Origin: Aplectana chamaeleonis
Taxonomy: Eukaryota > Nematoda > Chromadorea > Rhabditida > Cosmocercidae
Direction of reading: 5' to 3'
DNA: 64,000 nt
Assembly (NCBI GenBank): GCA_029168955.1
Contig: JAPDOI010001712.1
Coordinates: 62,001-126,000 of the forward strand
The notes beneath the pieces are model-generated. The model saw nothing but the letters and a program-made list of their open reading frames with translations, was not told where the DNA came from and made no database searches. Within the stretch, counting starts at the first letter, position 1. The number at the start of each line of letters is the position of its first letter. Made by a program: the position numbers and the translations under genes. Of the stretch, positions 36,408-49,600 are shown piece after piece.

Positions 36408-37155
36408 TTTTCAGTGAACTTCTGCCACTCGTCTTTCTTGGGCCTGTCCCAGTTTTTCTAATCTCGTCGTCAAGTTCAGTGACCTCCGGGTCCAGATGGT
36501 TGGCAGATCTCTTTTCATCTCTTGTCCTGATTTTCTGAAGTATTTCCCTGGTGACATTAGGGTAAAACGTTTTCACGCGTCCTTCTGGTATGGCCGCTTT
36601 CATAGCCTTCCGGATAGAGTCAGATATGTGACGCTCTTTCTGGTGCACATCGCCATTCCATGGATATTCAGCCGCTCGGTGAAGTGCAACCTCTCTGAAT
36701 AGGCTCCAGTCTGCAAGGCCTAAATTGAGATAAGAACGGTGACGAATACCAGAATAAGGGGCTAGAGAATTTGAGAGATCGATATGGACGAAAATGGGAA
36801 TGTGATCACTAGACAGAGTTGTAGAAGTGGACCACGAGCAAGCACTAGAAAGATTGGAGGAAACGAGCGAAATGTCTGGGCTAGAAGATCGGCCGATGGA
36901 AGGAAGGCGAGTGGGCTGATCATCGTTTAGGATAACCAGGTCGCACTCCTCCGCCCATACCTCGACGTCCTCTCCTCTAACATCAGAGTCAAGTGAAGAG
37001 CAAAGGTATGAGCATTGAAGTCGGCCGCGAAGACGACTGAGGGTGAGAGGGCGCAGTCGTTGAGTTGTTTTAGAAGAGGGATAGGATTATAGGTTGGGGG
37101 ACAAGATGTAGTTGGGGGAATGTAGATGTTGAAGAGAGGGGAGTTTTGAGTGGGA
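36408..37155 (-). pseudogene. LINE ORF2 endonuclease C-terminus and linker, frame-broken
   Basis: Frames read VVFAADFNAH (AP-endonuclease strand with Asp and Asn). A one-base shift near 36980 follows, then SSLDSDVRGEDVEVW, LVILNDDQPTR, SSPDISLVSS and LSSDHIPIFVHI, whose SDH triad is the conserved C-terminal endonuclease motif. The linker runs into the RT frame after another single-base break at 36408-36411. The N-terminal half of the endonuclease is absent, so the copy cannot mobilise itself. Confidence 0.85.
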
Positions 37156-37909
37156 GAGCGATTCTTGAGACACCATTGTGATCAGTGTGAAATTTTCTTC
37201 AAGATCGGCTGGAATACGAAAAATCGATTCTGAGCTTGGACTGTGGCTTTAAGAGAATATACCGCGCGAAACTGCAGCATATGAAAGTGCAGAATGTGTT
37301 TGTATTATTATACTAGACCACGTAAGCGAAAACTTTACAGGCAGATATGGCGCGAAGTGTGATACAAGTCAGCCTTGGACCTACACCCCCCCCTGAATCG
37401 CGTTATTTTCTTAGTGCCCCCTCCCTCCTGTGAAGAGATAATGACGGCGACCGGGGAGGGGGGCGGGGGCTTCAAACTTTATTTATTCGTTTTATATCCT
37501 CGATTAGGCCAAGACTAAAATGGAAAGCAACCCCGTAACAACCGAAATATCAAATTTCGGATTAACGCGAAAAGTCCAAAAATGAATCGGTAAGACGAGT
37601 GTCTTGCAATTACCAGCGGACTCGCACCATTCCTTGGCCTCTGGAGACCGTGATCTCAACGTCTTCATGTCAGGGAGGCGCGTACTCATATTTTCATGAT
37701 TAACTAGAGGTGGCCCCATTTTCGCACTTTCTTGGCACCTGAGGTGAGCAATACAGCTTTTGTTAATACATGCGGCATATTCTGTGTCCTCCTAACCTTT
37801 GCTGCTTTTCTGTGAGTTAATCGTTTGTTTGAGGAGTAGTCGCATCTGTTTCTTGATTTTCCAGGCTCTGATGAAGGCGACGAGGCCGAAACGTTTGCCT
37901 GATAAAGCG

Positions 37910-38350
37910 TTAAAGGCACAGTCCAACCTCAGGGGTAAAGTTTCGTATTATACTCAGTCCACCGTAAATAGCAACCCAGCCAAGCGCGAAAAGTCGATTT
38001 GCTCAAATAAGTGAGAAAATACAGGGAAAAGATCGGCCCCGCCCACATTACTCCAAAAGCCTAACCGCGCAAACCGCCCCTGAACGGGAACCAAGGGCTC
38101 TGTTATTGCACTTTTTGCCTTTCAGCATCGCCACACAAACAATTTTTCCGTCCGCAAGGATTTTGGTTTCGCGGGGGGGGGGGGGGAACGCTGGATTATG
38201 CTTTTGAGGTCATGGGGGCGGAGCCGACTTTTTCCCTGTAGTTTCTCACTTATTTGATCGAATTGAAATCTCGAGCTTGGCAGGGTTGCTATACACGATG
38301 AGCGGACTATATTATCAAATTTTGTTCCTGATGTCGGACTGTGTCTTTAA
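37910..38350. mobile_element. TTAA-flanked MITE (AGGCACAGTCCAACCTCAG)
   Basis: TTAA AGGCACAGTCCAACCTCAG at 37910 and ggactgtgtct TTAA ending 38350. The interior has inverted gcgcgaaaagtcgatttgct-type arms and a G14 run at 38173-38186. Confidence 0.8.
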
Positions 38351-38486
38351 TATCTTGAATACGGTTTTATTAACACTCTACTATCAACTAAATCGCTGTG
38401 CCAAGATTCATAGAAAGTCGATCATGAGCACTTTTTAGAATGTAGTTTCCGTACCCGAGTGTTGTGAATACACAACCTTTGTTATG

Positions 38487-38957
38487 TACCGTATTTCCTG
38501 TAATTGAACACCGGGGTGAACCATTTTTCAACCTCCTCGAAAAGTGGGGTTCAATTAGAGGGAGGGGTTCAAATAGAGGGGGAGGCTCTAATTTTCAACT
38601 GAGAAATTAAAGTTTATAAGGCAAACCAAAGTGGGACAATAGTGAACTACTCGGCGAACACTAAGTGATCGTGATCAATAAAGTCATTGTTCAAGTCCTC
38701 CTCAAGATCAATCTCTTCGGAAATGTCAACAAGGTTTTGGGTGTCGACATCTCGAGCAGCGCGTAGCAGTTCACGTCCGGTAGGAATGGGTGTCCAATGT
38801 CTTTTCAGCTGAAGGGGGTGGGGCTCTAATAAAAGGGGGTGTTCTATTTTTCAACTTCCACCGCAAGGGGGGTTCAATTAGAGGTGTTCTATTTTTCAAC
38901 TTCCACCGAAAGGGGGGTTCAATTAGAGGTGGGTGTTCAAAAACAGGAAAGACGGTA
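38487..38957. mobile_element. TIR element starting TACCGTATTTCCTGT
   Basis: TACCGTATTTCCTGTAATTG plus aacacc at the left, with an imperfect inverse (ggtgttcaaaaacaggaaag then acggta) at the right. Two direct copies of ttctatttttcaacttccac with a ggggggttcaattagaggt block lie at 38843-38932. No coding frame. Confidence 0.75.
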
Positions 38958-39071
38958 TATGTATTTATGAAGTGCCAGCAATGAACTAGGGAAATATTAT
39001 TGTACGATGATTCTGTGACAAGTATCTCTCCACATATATGTCCATCTTTGATGCTGCGCTATCTGAAGTAA

Positions 39072-39212
39072 AGCCAAGGCCGCTCGGATGAGTCCGGGCA
39101 GGTAAGCAGCGGAGCGGTCGGTTATGGCAAAATACAACAGTGATTAGGAGAATTTGACATGATAAGCCCGATAAGCCTAATTTTGACCGGCTCTAAATGA
39201 GCGGCCTTGGCT
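39072..39212 (+). ncRNA. Structured element, copy 1 (possible RNA with pseudoknot)
   Basis: A perfect 14-bp closing stem (agccaaggccgctc with gagcggccttggct) encloses CGGATGAGTCCGGGC. Internal complements are cgggc with gcccg, cggtc with gaccg, and gttatg with catgat. In linear order the first two cross, so a pseudoknot is possible. The second copy at 58049-58182 keeps the same arrangement. It matches no RNA family I know; it could equally be a transposon-borne foldback. Strand is chosen only by reading convenience. Confidence 0.35.
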
Positions 39213-39342
39213 AAAGCTTATCAAGTAAGGCAGTGAGCCGGCTACTCAAAGCGCGCTACTCGCTCTCAAGTATGGAGATTGCACCTGTGTGCCCTCAGGG
39301 CACCCAAAATACCAAGCCTCGTACGGGATCGCACCCTCTAAG

Positions 39343-39502
39343 TACAGGCTATAAAACGGCGAAATTCACATGGTTCCTACGCGTTCTGGTGCGGAGCGGA
39401 GGTTAGAGATAGTGAGAGAGCAGAGGACAGACGGAGGCTGAGGCATCGCGCGTCACTCGCGCCTCGAATGATGTGAATTACGACGTTTTATAGAGCACAG
39501 CC
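39343..39502. mobile_element. TACAGGCTATAAAACGG MITE
   Basis: TACAGGCTATAAAACGGCG at the left and cgacgttttatagag at the right; the interior matches 20847-20994 (ttcctacgcg, gcggaggtta, gaatgatgtgaattacg). Confidence 0.7.
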
Positions 39503-40682
39503 TAAAAATGCAATTCCGTGTACGAAATTTCAATCGCTTAGAAACTCATCTTAACGCGTGAAGCAACGTCAAATGAAAGATTCGGGGCATTCAACACCCT
39601 GAAAAAAAGAGAATCGGTATCAGTAGTTCAAAATTTCACTTTTCTACCTTTTCGGTTTACTCTGATGCATAGCTCCGATGGCAAAGGGTGGTTGGAAACG
39701 TTTAAATTCTGCACTGTCATATACGTTCTGATTGCGCTGTAGCAAGCAACTTCGATCCTATGAAAGGGAATTCACTTCAACAGCCGTAGGAATGACCAGT
39801 ACTGTGAGCATCGAAGCCAATCACTATGATTAAGGATGCGCGCCAGAAAACTCGTCTGGTACCTCGTGCGTACCAAAAGTTTCGGAGCACACATATTTAT
39901 GAAACTATTACATTCTTTTCGAATCGAGCCAGCCAGTTGGGAGCCTAAAGAGAGAGACCATTCTCCTCTGCGTGTCTGTCGCGCATAGCCATCCAGCACT
40001 GCGAGCGCAGACACACAGAGGAAAGGTGCCTACTGGTTTGAGCACCACACTAGCTGACTCGATCGCGACAGAGTATAAATAAGAAAGCCTTGCACCAAAT
40101 AGGTCAGAAAAACCTTTCGTTGTCCTTCTGTGACCCTTCGATCATTTATGTATTATACACAATTCGAAAGCTCAACTCTTTCTCTATCCTCGGATTCTGA
40201 ATGATGTAGAAGGCCATTGTGACCCTCCAAATTTTTTCTTAATTGAAAAATATTCGGAAAGTGTACTGTGCTTTCAACCTTGAAGCTCTGTGCCCTGAAG
40301 TCGTTGGACAATGAAGGTATGAAGCAAATTGTAATGTCTTGGAAACCTTCCTAATACGAAACTCACTCAGTTAAAAGGATCCAAAAACCCGTTTCACCAA
40401 AGTAAGTAAAGGCATTTGACAATTTTCGGTACCAAAAGCTTTCCCCATTTTTCGAGGTACATTTCGTATGAATGCCTTTAGTTAGAGGAAGAGGTGAGCA
40501 TATGAACACCACATTCGATTGAAAGGTCACAGATGTACAAGGGTAAATTCGATAATCTACATTTTATGCAGAACTTTCTTAACAGCCTGATAATATAGGC
40601 TGTCCTAGAACCACTTGAAGTTGCAACCAGTTTCCTCCATTCTAATCACACTACTAGAAGAACTTATAGCAGAAAGTTTAAT
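39503..40682. other. Downstream of the PIP5K gene, unassigned
   Basis: This is the probable 3' UTR side of the minus-strand kinase gene and beyond. No clear polyadenylation signal was chosen, and nothing else is supported. Confidence 0.3.
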
Positions 40683-43600
40683 CTAAATACTTGCCATGAA
40701 ACGGGGGAATTTAAGACAAACTAAAAATGGCTTTTCTTCGACTTTTTCAAGACGGTGCATGTGGTCCACATAAGCAGTGGACTTGTGACGATTCTCGTCA
40801 TTAATCGCCATAGTTCTCCGTAATCTAACGCTCCGTCGCTTACGTGGACTACCTGGACTAGTTGGAGCTTAAGTCTCCTCAAGCGATATGATCAGTGGAT
40901 ACAATTACACGAGATGCTTGTTGGAGGGCTTGGAAAATGTTTTGCCAACGGCAGCAGTGGGGCCTTGCAATCTGTTACAGGCTCCATTCTCACAGAGCGG
41001 CTATTCCAAGCTGATATTCCAAATGAAGTCCCAATAGTTTCGACCCTTTTGCGTACTAAACATTTCATACTGTAAACAATCCCAAGGTGTCTCCACGTGG
41101 TTTCCTCACAATATAAATGTGATATACAAATAGGAGGCACTTTTAGCGACTTCTGGACTAGTTTTGACGCAAACTTTGGGTTCCCACACATTTGATACGC
41201 ACAGTTTGGACGTATTGTCCTCAGACCAGAAGAGCTTTACGGCACGAGAGCTTCCACATTGAACCAAAACACCAAATTGGCCCGATGCCTCCTTCAAATA
41301 GCGACAGTTTTGTACGCTTCTATGCATGAAGGACGTACCTGGTCAATCTGAACCCTACAAAGGACCACAAATGCTAAGAAAAATCAATGTATACCGAGAT
41401 AGGAGTGGACCAGAGTACGGAACTTTCCGTTCGCCCTGCGCGGATCGGCTGTAACGGAAAACTATCGAATCAGTAACATCACATCGAACAATGCAATTTC
41501 ACTATCATATGAGGGAACACTAACAATACGACTCAAACATATAGAGACTGGAATGCAGAGCAGTAAATCAATGGATGTACTCGGATAGAGATGGTAAAAC
41601 ATACTAACACCAACATGTACGTAATGCAAACAGAAATGTCAAATGTTTTTTGATGACTAGATCAACAGGCTAGCTGGTCAACGGAACCTCATTGAAGAAA
41701 ACAAAGGTGGTTAACGAAAGTCGAATATGGCACATTTAACATAAACACATATAATAACAACATGCATACAACGCACCTGGCCCCTTCTTGAAGACGTGTT
41801 CTGTCATGAATGACAGAAATCGCTGAAGCATAGAAGTTTGGATTATGCACAGAAATGGAATCTGAAAAAAAAACGTTAGGACAGAAAGCTCCACCTTCGA
41901 TCAACCTAAGGATCAGAGCTGCCGAGATGTCGTACATTTGCGCCGTGGCTGTGTGGAGGAAACAACATCACCTGCGTGCAAACCGACGTGAATCCCTCCA
42001 AGAAGAGGGTTTTGTCATGGGAGAGCTGCTGGTCGGCCGCATCTCTCCTTCAGATTCTCCTACAAAGGGCCGACGAGGAGAGGAATCCTGGACCCGATTC
42101 AACTGTCAGGACAGACCCACAACGTTAAGCATGATGGACCTGTGGACGAATCCATTACTGATCATCCAGTTGCTCAACCTATGACAAAACCCTCTCTGTG
42201 GCTGCAAAGAAGAAAAAGAAGGATCAGACCAGGTTTTCTAGATTTTTGAATTTTTGTGCAGTTTTTTTTCACCGAGAAATAATGAAAAAAGATAACCAAA
42301 GTCGATAGAAGTGTCAACCTCAATTTGCACCAACATGAAGACTGAGCGTGAAACGGATGGAGAAATGAAAAAAGCGTTCTGTTAAAAAGTGTAAAATATT
42401 TATAAACTATGTTTTCCGAAACCTTTTCTTGGGTTGACCCGTTAAGAAAATATATATCTGAGAGTGAAATATGGCGCCGATAACCCTATGACTCTCAAGA
42501 AAACGGTCTGGACAACTACACCGACTCCTCCTCCCTTACTTGAATCGTGAATTATGTTTTCCACGAAGCAGGGTAAGGCATGCCCTGGTTATCGGCCCGT
42601 CGGAATATCGGTGCGACCCCTAACGCAAAGTGTAGTGACTGTACCACGTATAGCGAGTAAGTTGTACTGTAATTCGATAATGTTCTGAAAAATGAATGAT
42701 TATGAGAAAATTCTCAGGAACTGAGGTCCTTTTGGCGATACCTTAATATTATGTTTTTTGCCTTCAAATGCACTAAGTCAAACAGCGTTTTTTGGCAACT
42801 TTGACGCCCCGGGAGACACACTCATCGTTCTTCGTTCGACCGCAAAATGTCCGCGAATCATGATGACCAGTAAAATCCCTGCGGCCCCTCCCCTTCCTCA
42901 GGGCCCAGAGTTGCGCCCCCCCCCTTGGTTATGAAAACCGAGGGTGCATGACCCCGCCCCGAAGTTATTCCAGAATTAAATTTTGAGAGTAATAACCTTC
43001 TATGGTTTGTATAGGAAGCCGTGATGCAGCTATTATCTCGCTATCTTGAGATCGGAGCGTTTGTTTCTCTATTTCTACCATTGTGTCTTCTCAGAAACAG
43101 GAGCTCGGCTTTTATGGGATAAGGCTATCAGAGCAGCTTCGCGGCTTCCCTCATCCAGGAACTGTCGCTACACTCAAGTTCGCAGAAAGCAACAACATAA
43201 GGAAAACGGATATATGGTTGCTCAACACATTTGCCATGTAGTGCATGCCCTGCAGACAAGAAACCGCGCAGCAGCTACTGTGCTTCTCTGGGCCATATTC
43301 CTGTCCGCGATTGCGCCTCGACACGCTTTGCGGCCGCGCGTATTCGAGTCGGTAGAGTTTCCAGCGCGCCGCAGCTGCCGATCTGTTGACTCCTAGGTCG
43401 TTTTAGATACTGGAAAATAAACAAAATTGGGAGAAAACTGTATAAAAAAAGCCATATCGAGTCGGCTTTGGCGTTGGAAACTCGACTGACTTCAGCGCGC
43501 GCGGCCGCAAAACGTGTCGAGACGCAATTGCGGACAGGAATTTGGCCCAGATAAGTACAGTACGTGGCGCCGAATCATTCGATAAATGGCCATTAGTCCT

Positions 43601-46600
43601 AAATTTCAACGCGTGCCACATAGCTGCGTCTCTGCTTACTCCCTGCGGAACACTCACGGCACACAATTTTGAGCTTTCCCTTTCGTCAAGAAAAACGATT
43701 CCTTGGGAATGGGACCCGCCATATGGGTCACACTATCCGAAGCTTTGAAAAACATGGGCACCAACGTAGGGCCCATGTGGATGGCGAACGTGCCAGCATT
43801 GTGTCTACCCATCTTTCTATCGAAATATTTGGACATTTAAATAGATTTTGAGGATACAATGAATTTCACCATAATTGAAACGTTTGACCAATTTTGAGCA
43901 ACCTTGAATGATGCGGAACTTATATGCGACTAAGTAATTGAAAGCTCTACAGCCTTACCGATCCCGAAGCATTCACGTTTTTTCAGAAAGAAGTAATTAG
44001 GATTCATTGCCAGTTTTCATTTATGCTATTTTTCTGACAGAAAACACGAGCATACAGTTGACGCACAATTGTTCATCTGTTCGGTGCAACATAGACTTCA
44101 TGTCATACGCATGAACTCATGAAGACCGGCTGCGAGAAAATACACCGAACAGGCGAGCACTTCTGTGTCGACCATTGATATACATTAATAAGAAGTGGAT
44201 GAAACTAGGGGAAAACGAGGAAAATTAAAATGCGCTGATGAAAAATACCTGTTATAGAACAATACAAGGTAACTCAAAAATGGCAAAACAAAAATACAAA
44301 CCCCATCATGCAGGATCGCTTTCCACGTGTGCTCCATTTTCTTCAACAATCGGTAATTTTGCAAGATGTCGATTATGCCTAAATCAAGCAGTGTATTGAA
44401 ACCACGCGATGACAGCGAAAATGCTGAGATTTGCGAGGACGAGAATATGTAAGTACAAAACCCACCGAGAAACAAAATTAACCTATCGCCATTCGAATTT
44501 CGAGCTGGAACACCACCGGGAGGAACCGAACTCTCGAATTCCGACTGATCCCAGACGGAAAATTTGGATTGCAACGGCTAAATGAGATAACTACTGAGGA
44601 CGAGCAGCAACCTGCACACATGTGAACAATAAGAGCTGTCTGAAAAATACAGTTTCCAAATCGGTGTCAAACATCCGTAAAGTTAAGGCCATCGATCACG
44701 AATCAACTATTCTACTACAAGACTTAGAGCCCTCATTGAAAGGGCACAGCACGATATCCAGTGCATGAAATTTTTGCCCAGGCCGCCCACTGCACCTCGA
44801 ATATGCTACATTTCCGACGACTCTCCCATGCCTTCCCCACCTCAAGTCCGCTGCGTGTCCTGATTTACATTACTGATATTTCCGTGAAATTTCCCGCCTC
44901 CTGAAGCCACTCAGTCTACGCGGCTTTTTTGTACTCGTTTTTAAACTCGTTCCTCTTCGACCAACCTCATGTGGTGCCCGATTTGCGGCTTTAAAAGGTG
45001 TGCGTTCGCACTGGCTCGATACCCTGACAGGGTACGGTACGAGGTATGGACGAAGCCAATTTCACTCAGACCCCCCCTACAAGCGCGAAATTTTGACGAT
45101 TTTCTCAGACCCCCTCCCAGAAGCGTTATTTGGTCAGTTTTTTAGTAAAATTTGAAGGGTAGTATGATCGAATACTTCATAAAAAAGCTGGAGGTTAGGA
45201 GTGTATACCCCCAATCAGCATTGTCCACTTGGTGCCCCGGCGAAGCTCAGACCCCCCCCCCCTTTAGCCCAGCTCAGTTCATCCCACTGTGGCTATCTAC
45301 ACCCCGCGCCGTACTCTGTACCCTGTGTCACACGCACTACGTGGGTAGGTTTGCCTCCTCGTAATAATACAGGTTAGGTTGTTCGAAAACTTTGATCCAA
45401 TCCTATATCTATTAAAAAAATCCTATGCTCAGACTTACTCGTCTTCGATTTTCAGCCTCGCCTCTACTCGTACTGGGCAAGTCATCGACCTGCTCTAGCT
45501 CTTCCTCACTTTCTTGTCTGATGGGTTCAGATTGGCCTCGACCTGCTGATGTCAACTCCCACATTGTGTATGCCCACCTAATAACGAGTAATCCATAATT
45601 TTGAAGCTTTCTAGCACCTAAACAGATGGATATTTGACAAAGCGGGACCATCTGCATGGCAAAGAACCAGCACAACTCACCAAGCAATCTCGACTAATCG
45701 TTCGAATGAGACTGTCATAAGAAATGGGGTCAATGGAGAGGCCTTCGTTAGGGTGATTTTCGATAAAATCAAGATCTTTCAAGGTGGGTGCAGCCTATAA
45801 TATGATGCAGATATCAAGCCACAACAACAGATGAAGCAGAAAAAAATGCACCTTCGCTCTTTCCGACTTCGAAGCCAGACGCTTATATGTTGATCCCTTG
45901 AGATCATATTTTCATGCATCGTTACATTTGAGGCAACAAATTGTTCATCACTAATAATCGAATATTCTTTCCCAAACTCTGAAAGTAACCAAGATTTCCC
46001 ATCGAAAGAAAATAGTAGGTAGCAAGGTAAGTATAGTAAGAGGAACGACAAACCTGGTAACAAAATAACCCGAAAAATTTTGGCAATAATGTCTTTGGAT
46101 TTTGTTGGAGATTCTGCAATAAAGGAGGTCAAAAACTGAGCGTAGTGAAATGATCATTGTAGCAAGGGACGACTCACCATGTAATACCCAGGCAACAACT
46201 TTTGCAAAAATTCTGCTTCTTTATGTTGTACTGTCTTGATGATAAATTGATCATCTTGTGAAACATAGAAAATTGACCCGGATGCACCAGCATTTGATAA
46301 TTCCCTCAACGGCTCAGTACAAGTGGACCTCTGCAAGAATATGATTTTGAAGATTACAATATGCTGCCTATTCAATGTTATTTGTCGATGAAAATTTCCA
46401 AAACGGAGCAGTGGACCTGTGCGGGATTTAAAGTCACTCGGAACTTGAATTCTTTGGAGTTTACAGAAAGCAGTATAGCGACATATTGACGGACTATGCT
46501 GAAATGATGGCGGAGGACCATGTCAACTGGGTACTTCCTATGATTAGGACGATTTACCACAGCGAAGATGTGGACTAACCGAGGTAGGCGAAAGCTAAGC

Positions 46601-49600
46601 AAATATAATGAATTAGTCATTAAATAAGTAGCTAAAAGCGCAGTCCGAGCTCGTAGGTAAAATTTAATATTATTGTCCGGCCACTATATGTAGCAACCCT
46701 GCTCAATGCCGAATCTCAACTCTTCAGAATAAATATAGTGGAGTCCACCAAGAGTGTCTCATTTACTTATCAATGAGAAGCGGTCGATTGGAGATCAATG
46801 AACATGAAACTCGTTGCAGCACAACCGCTCTCGCTCAATCGGTATCGAGCGTGCTGGTATGGGATTCATGCACATTGATCTACAGCAGGGATGAGCGGAA
46901 CAAAAATATGAAATTTCAGAAATCGGCTTTCGGAACTAAATTTTTTTCTCGGGTTTCGGAAATCGGGCGCGAAACGCCCGAAAATGCGCGGAAATGCGGC
47001 TTTCGGAACGCCGAACGCGGGAGAATTCAGAAATCATCTACTGTTTTCTTCCTCCAAGATGAACCAATATTTTCGCATTCCGCAGCGTTTTTTGCGGTTT
47101 TCGGAATGCGGAACGCGGAGTGCCAAAAATGCGCGAAACTGCGGGTTTCGGACAAGAAACGCGGAACTCCGCTCATCCCCGATCCCAGCTAACCGCTTCT
47201 TATTGATAAGTAAATGAGAAACTAGAACAGCAGCTTATGTCAGTGATAGTGATGCGAAAGTGATCTGCGGAGATGGGAATGGGTGGTACAGGCCATAAAA
47301 CGGCCAATGTCTCACCGTCGATTGCGTACCACGCGCTGCGTGACCGCACGCGCGTCGGAAGCGAACGAGTTTGGGTCGCCGCGCGACGAGTTTTGGACGC
47401 CGCGCGACGTTTCGGCCGCCGCGCGGCGGCCAAAACTCGTTCGCTTCCGACGCGCGTGCGGTCGCGCAGCGCGTGTTACGCAGTCGACGGTGAGACATTG
47501 GCCGTTTTATGGCCTGTATATATGCTTTGCAACATTTTTCTAGACAATGCTCTACGCCAATGGGAAACGAGGACAAACTCATGGCTAAAAGCTTAGAGGC
47601 GGTGTTCACAATGAAAAAAATTTCCGTTTTATATTTCACAGAAGCGTAAGCTCCGGGTCCCTCCAAAATGAGTAAGGACGGAAGTACGACGAAAAACGGC
47701 CAGGAAGTGAATGAAAATCTCGCGGTCCAGCCAACCCATCGAATCACCCCGCCCACGTCATATAACAGTTGTCCTCAGTGTCGGAACAGTTGGTCTTCGT
47801 CTCACCAAAGGAACGGTACCCGAATTTTGAATACTCTTCATCCCGATAAAACCTAAGAACCAAGCATGTGGTTTGAACTATTTTACTGTTAAAGAGTTTT
47901 TAGGATACACGACCCAGAAAATAAAATCACTCACCCAAGAATTTCAAGGCGCAAAAGAATTTCAGACGTATGGTTCGATGTTTTGTCCGCAGCGAGCAAT
48001 AAACGCGAACAGGCATAATTAAATATTCAAGAAGTTTTTTGAACAGTTTGTTTCTCCAATATTTGAGGCGTTTATGGAGACTTTTCCCCTTTATACTTCT
48101 TTGTGAACTTGCGTTCTCAAAAACATCGAACACCAGAATACCGTTTTTTATCCTGAACACTGCCTTTAAAACTTTCCCTAGCATAACTATTGTTCGCACA
48201 AAGCCGTTTTTCTGCAGCTTATGGTGAAAGTAGCAGGAACATTTTACAGAGTACACCATCACTGTTTTGACCAGGAAATAAAGAGCACTCCAATACAAAA
48301 CGCAATAATTCTGATCGAAACGAGGGAACTCACCAAAAAATCAGCAGGTTTAATATTAAACAGTTCCCTGAAGTAGCGAAATGCAATCGGTGCATATGCC
48401 TTGAATCGAAAATCACCAAACGAATGCGACGGTGTTGTAGCTGATCCTGCCCTTGAACGAAAGACATGAAAATTACAGGAAGAATCATTTGCTGGAAATT
48501 CTATGAGATCAAAGCGCCCCACGGATGAGTACGCGCTAGCAACTGACCCTAGCTAAGGTATAGTTCACCTCTGCACTGCCGTTCAGTCCGCAAAGTGCGC
48601 GCTGGTTGCGAAATCGTGCTGCGGCGCGGTTGCGGGCATCCCCAGACAAGGATGTGGGATCACACGGGCGCTTTTCGCCTTTGGTGCCCGGGTGATCCCA
48701 CCGCCCAGGTGATCCCACATCCCTGTCTGAGGATACTCGCGACCGCGCCGCAGCACGATTGCGCAATCAGCGCGCACTTTGCGGGCTGAACGGCAGTGCG
48801 GAAGTGCACTGGCTGCTTATATAACACTAAAGCCGACAATGAGAAAAAGCTAGTACTCACGCTGGAAATGCGACGTTTTCGATTTTCTCGAAATCTTGTA
48901 ACAACAGGTCTCGATCTGGTCGAGATGCGAGGCTGCCGATGGAGTTGGCGATGCCCAACTGAATAGCGCTCATAAGCGCATTCGTGGGCACCTTTTTGTA
49001 ACTGACCTGGAACAAACCATAATTATTTTGAAAGGAAACGACCCGGTAACTATAACCACCTAAAACCTCAAAAGCAATCACTGAGGTTAGAGGAAAAAGT
49101 CCCATGAACAATGTACTGTTACCGCAATGTATAAACCTAATATAAATAGGTGATTTTTTTTCTCTCCACCCGTCAAACGGAGTGCCTCACAATGCAGATT
49201 TAAATCGCTTTATTGCTACTGAAATGGGTTACACTGATGCTGCGCAGATCAGTTAAGCTCGAACTTCTTTAACAACAAACCTAAAATCCGTGTCATTGAT
49301 CGTGGATTATTCAAACACCCTCCCAAACAGCTTAGAAAGGCACAGTCCAACCTCAGAATCTTTTTTTAGCCTCTCCGCAAATCTTGGAGGAAATTTTCCG
49401 CTGATCACAATGGTGTTCCCAGTCGCTCGGAGCTCACTACGACCGGAGTTTTAGCCCCTCCACGATAGTGAATTTGAATGGCGATAATTTCGTGTAACAT
49501 GTTTTCATTTCTCTGAGTGGAAGTACAGAGGGCACGGACCGCACTGATAAATTGCGTTCCTCATTATGTCTTGGCGCAAACTCGGTGAGCTTTTGTTATC

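Larger units (their letters stand above)
34366..37155 (-). mobile_element. 5'-truncated non-LTR retrotransposon (jockey-like LINE)
   Basis: The element reads on the minus strand: C-terminal endonuclease, reverse transcriptase, then a short 3' UTR and a (GAA)n tail at 34366-34376. It is flanked by an 11-bp duplication GAGCGATTCTT (34355-34365 and 37156-37166), which marks target-primed insertion. The 5' end is truncated within the endonuclease. An antisense-strand 3' fragment of the same family lies at 42085-42222. Clade assignment is by motif order (AP endonuclease, RT, terminal zinc knuckle, no RNase H) and is tentative. Confidence 0.9.
33970..37252. mobile_element. TTAA-flanked MITE interrupted by a LINE
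   Basis: TTAA AGGCACAGTCCAACCTCAG at 33970 and ggactgtggct TTAA ending 37252. The two parts (33970-34365 and 37156-37252) rejoin across the LINE target duplication. Homologous interior (gacaactcgtcc, gagccgtaactc, gattctTGAGA...) is seen near 23537 and 58525. Confidence 0.75.

Noticed and set aside
40892..41327. Possible transposase fragment on the minus strand ([10 protein letters not shown]...)
   Set aside because: A weak resemblance to mariner-type sequence only, with internal stops and no catalytic motif; it lies in PIP5K intron 12.
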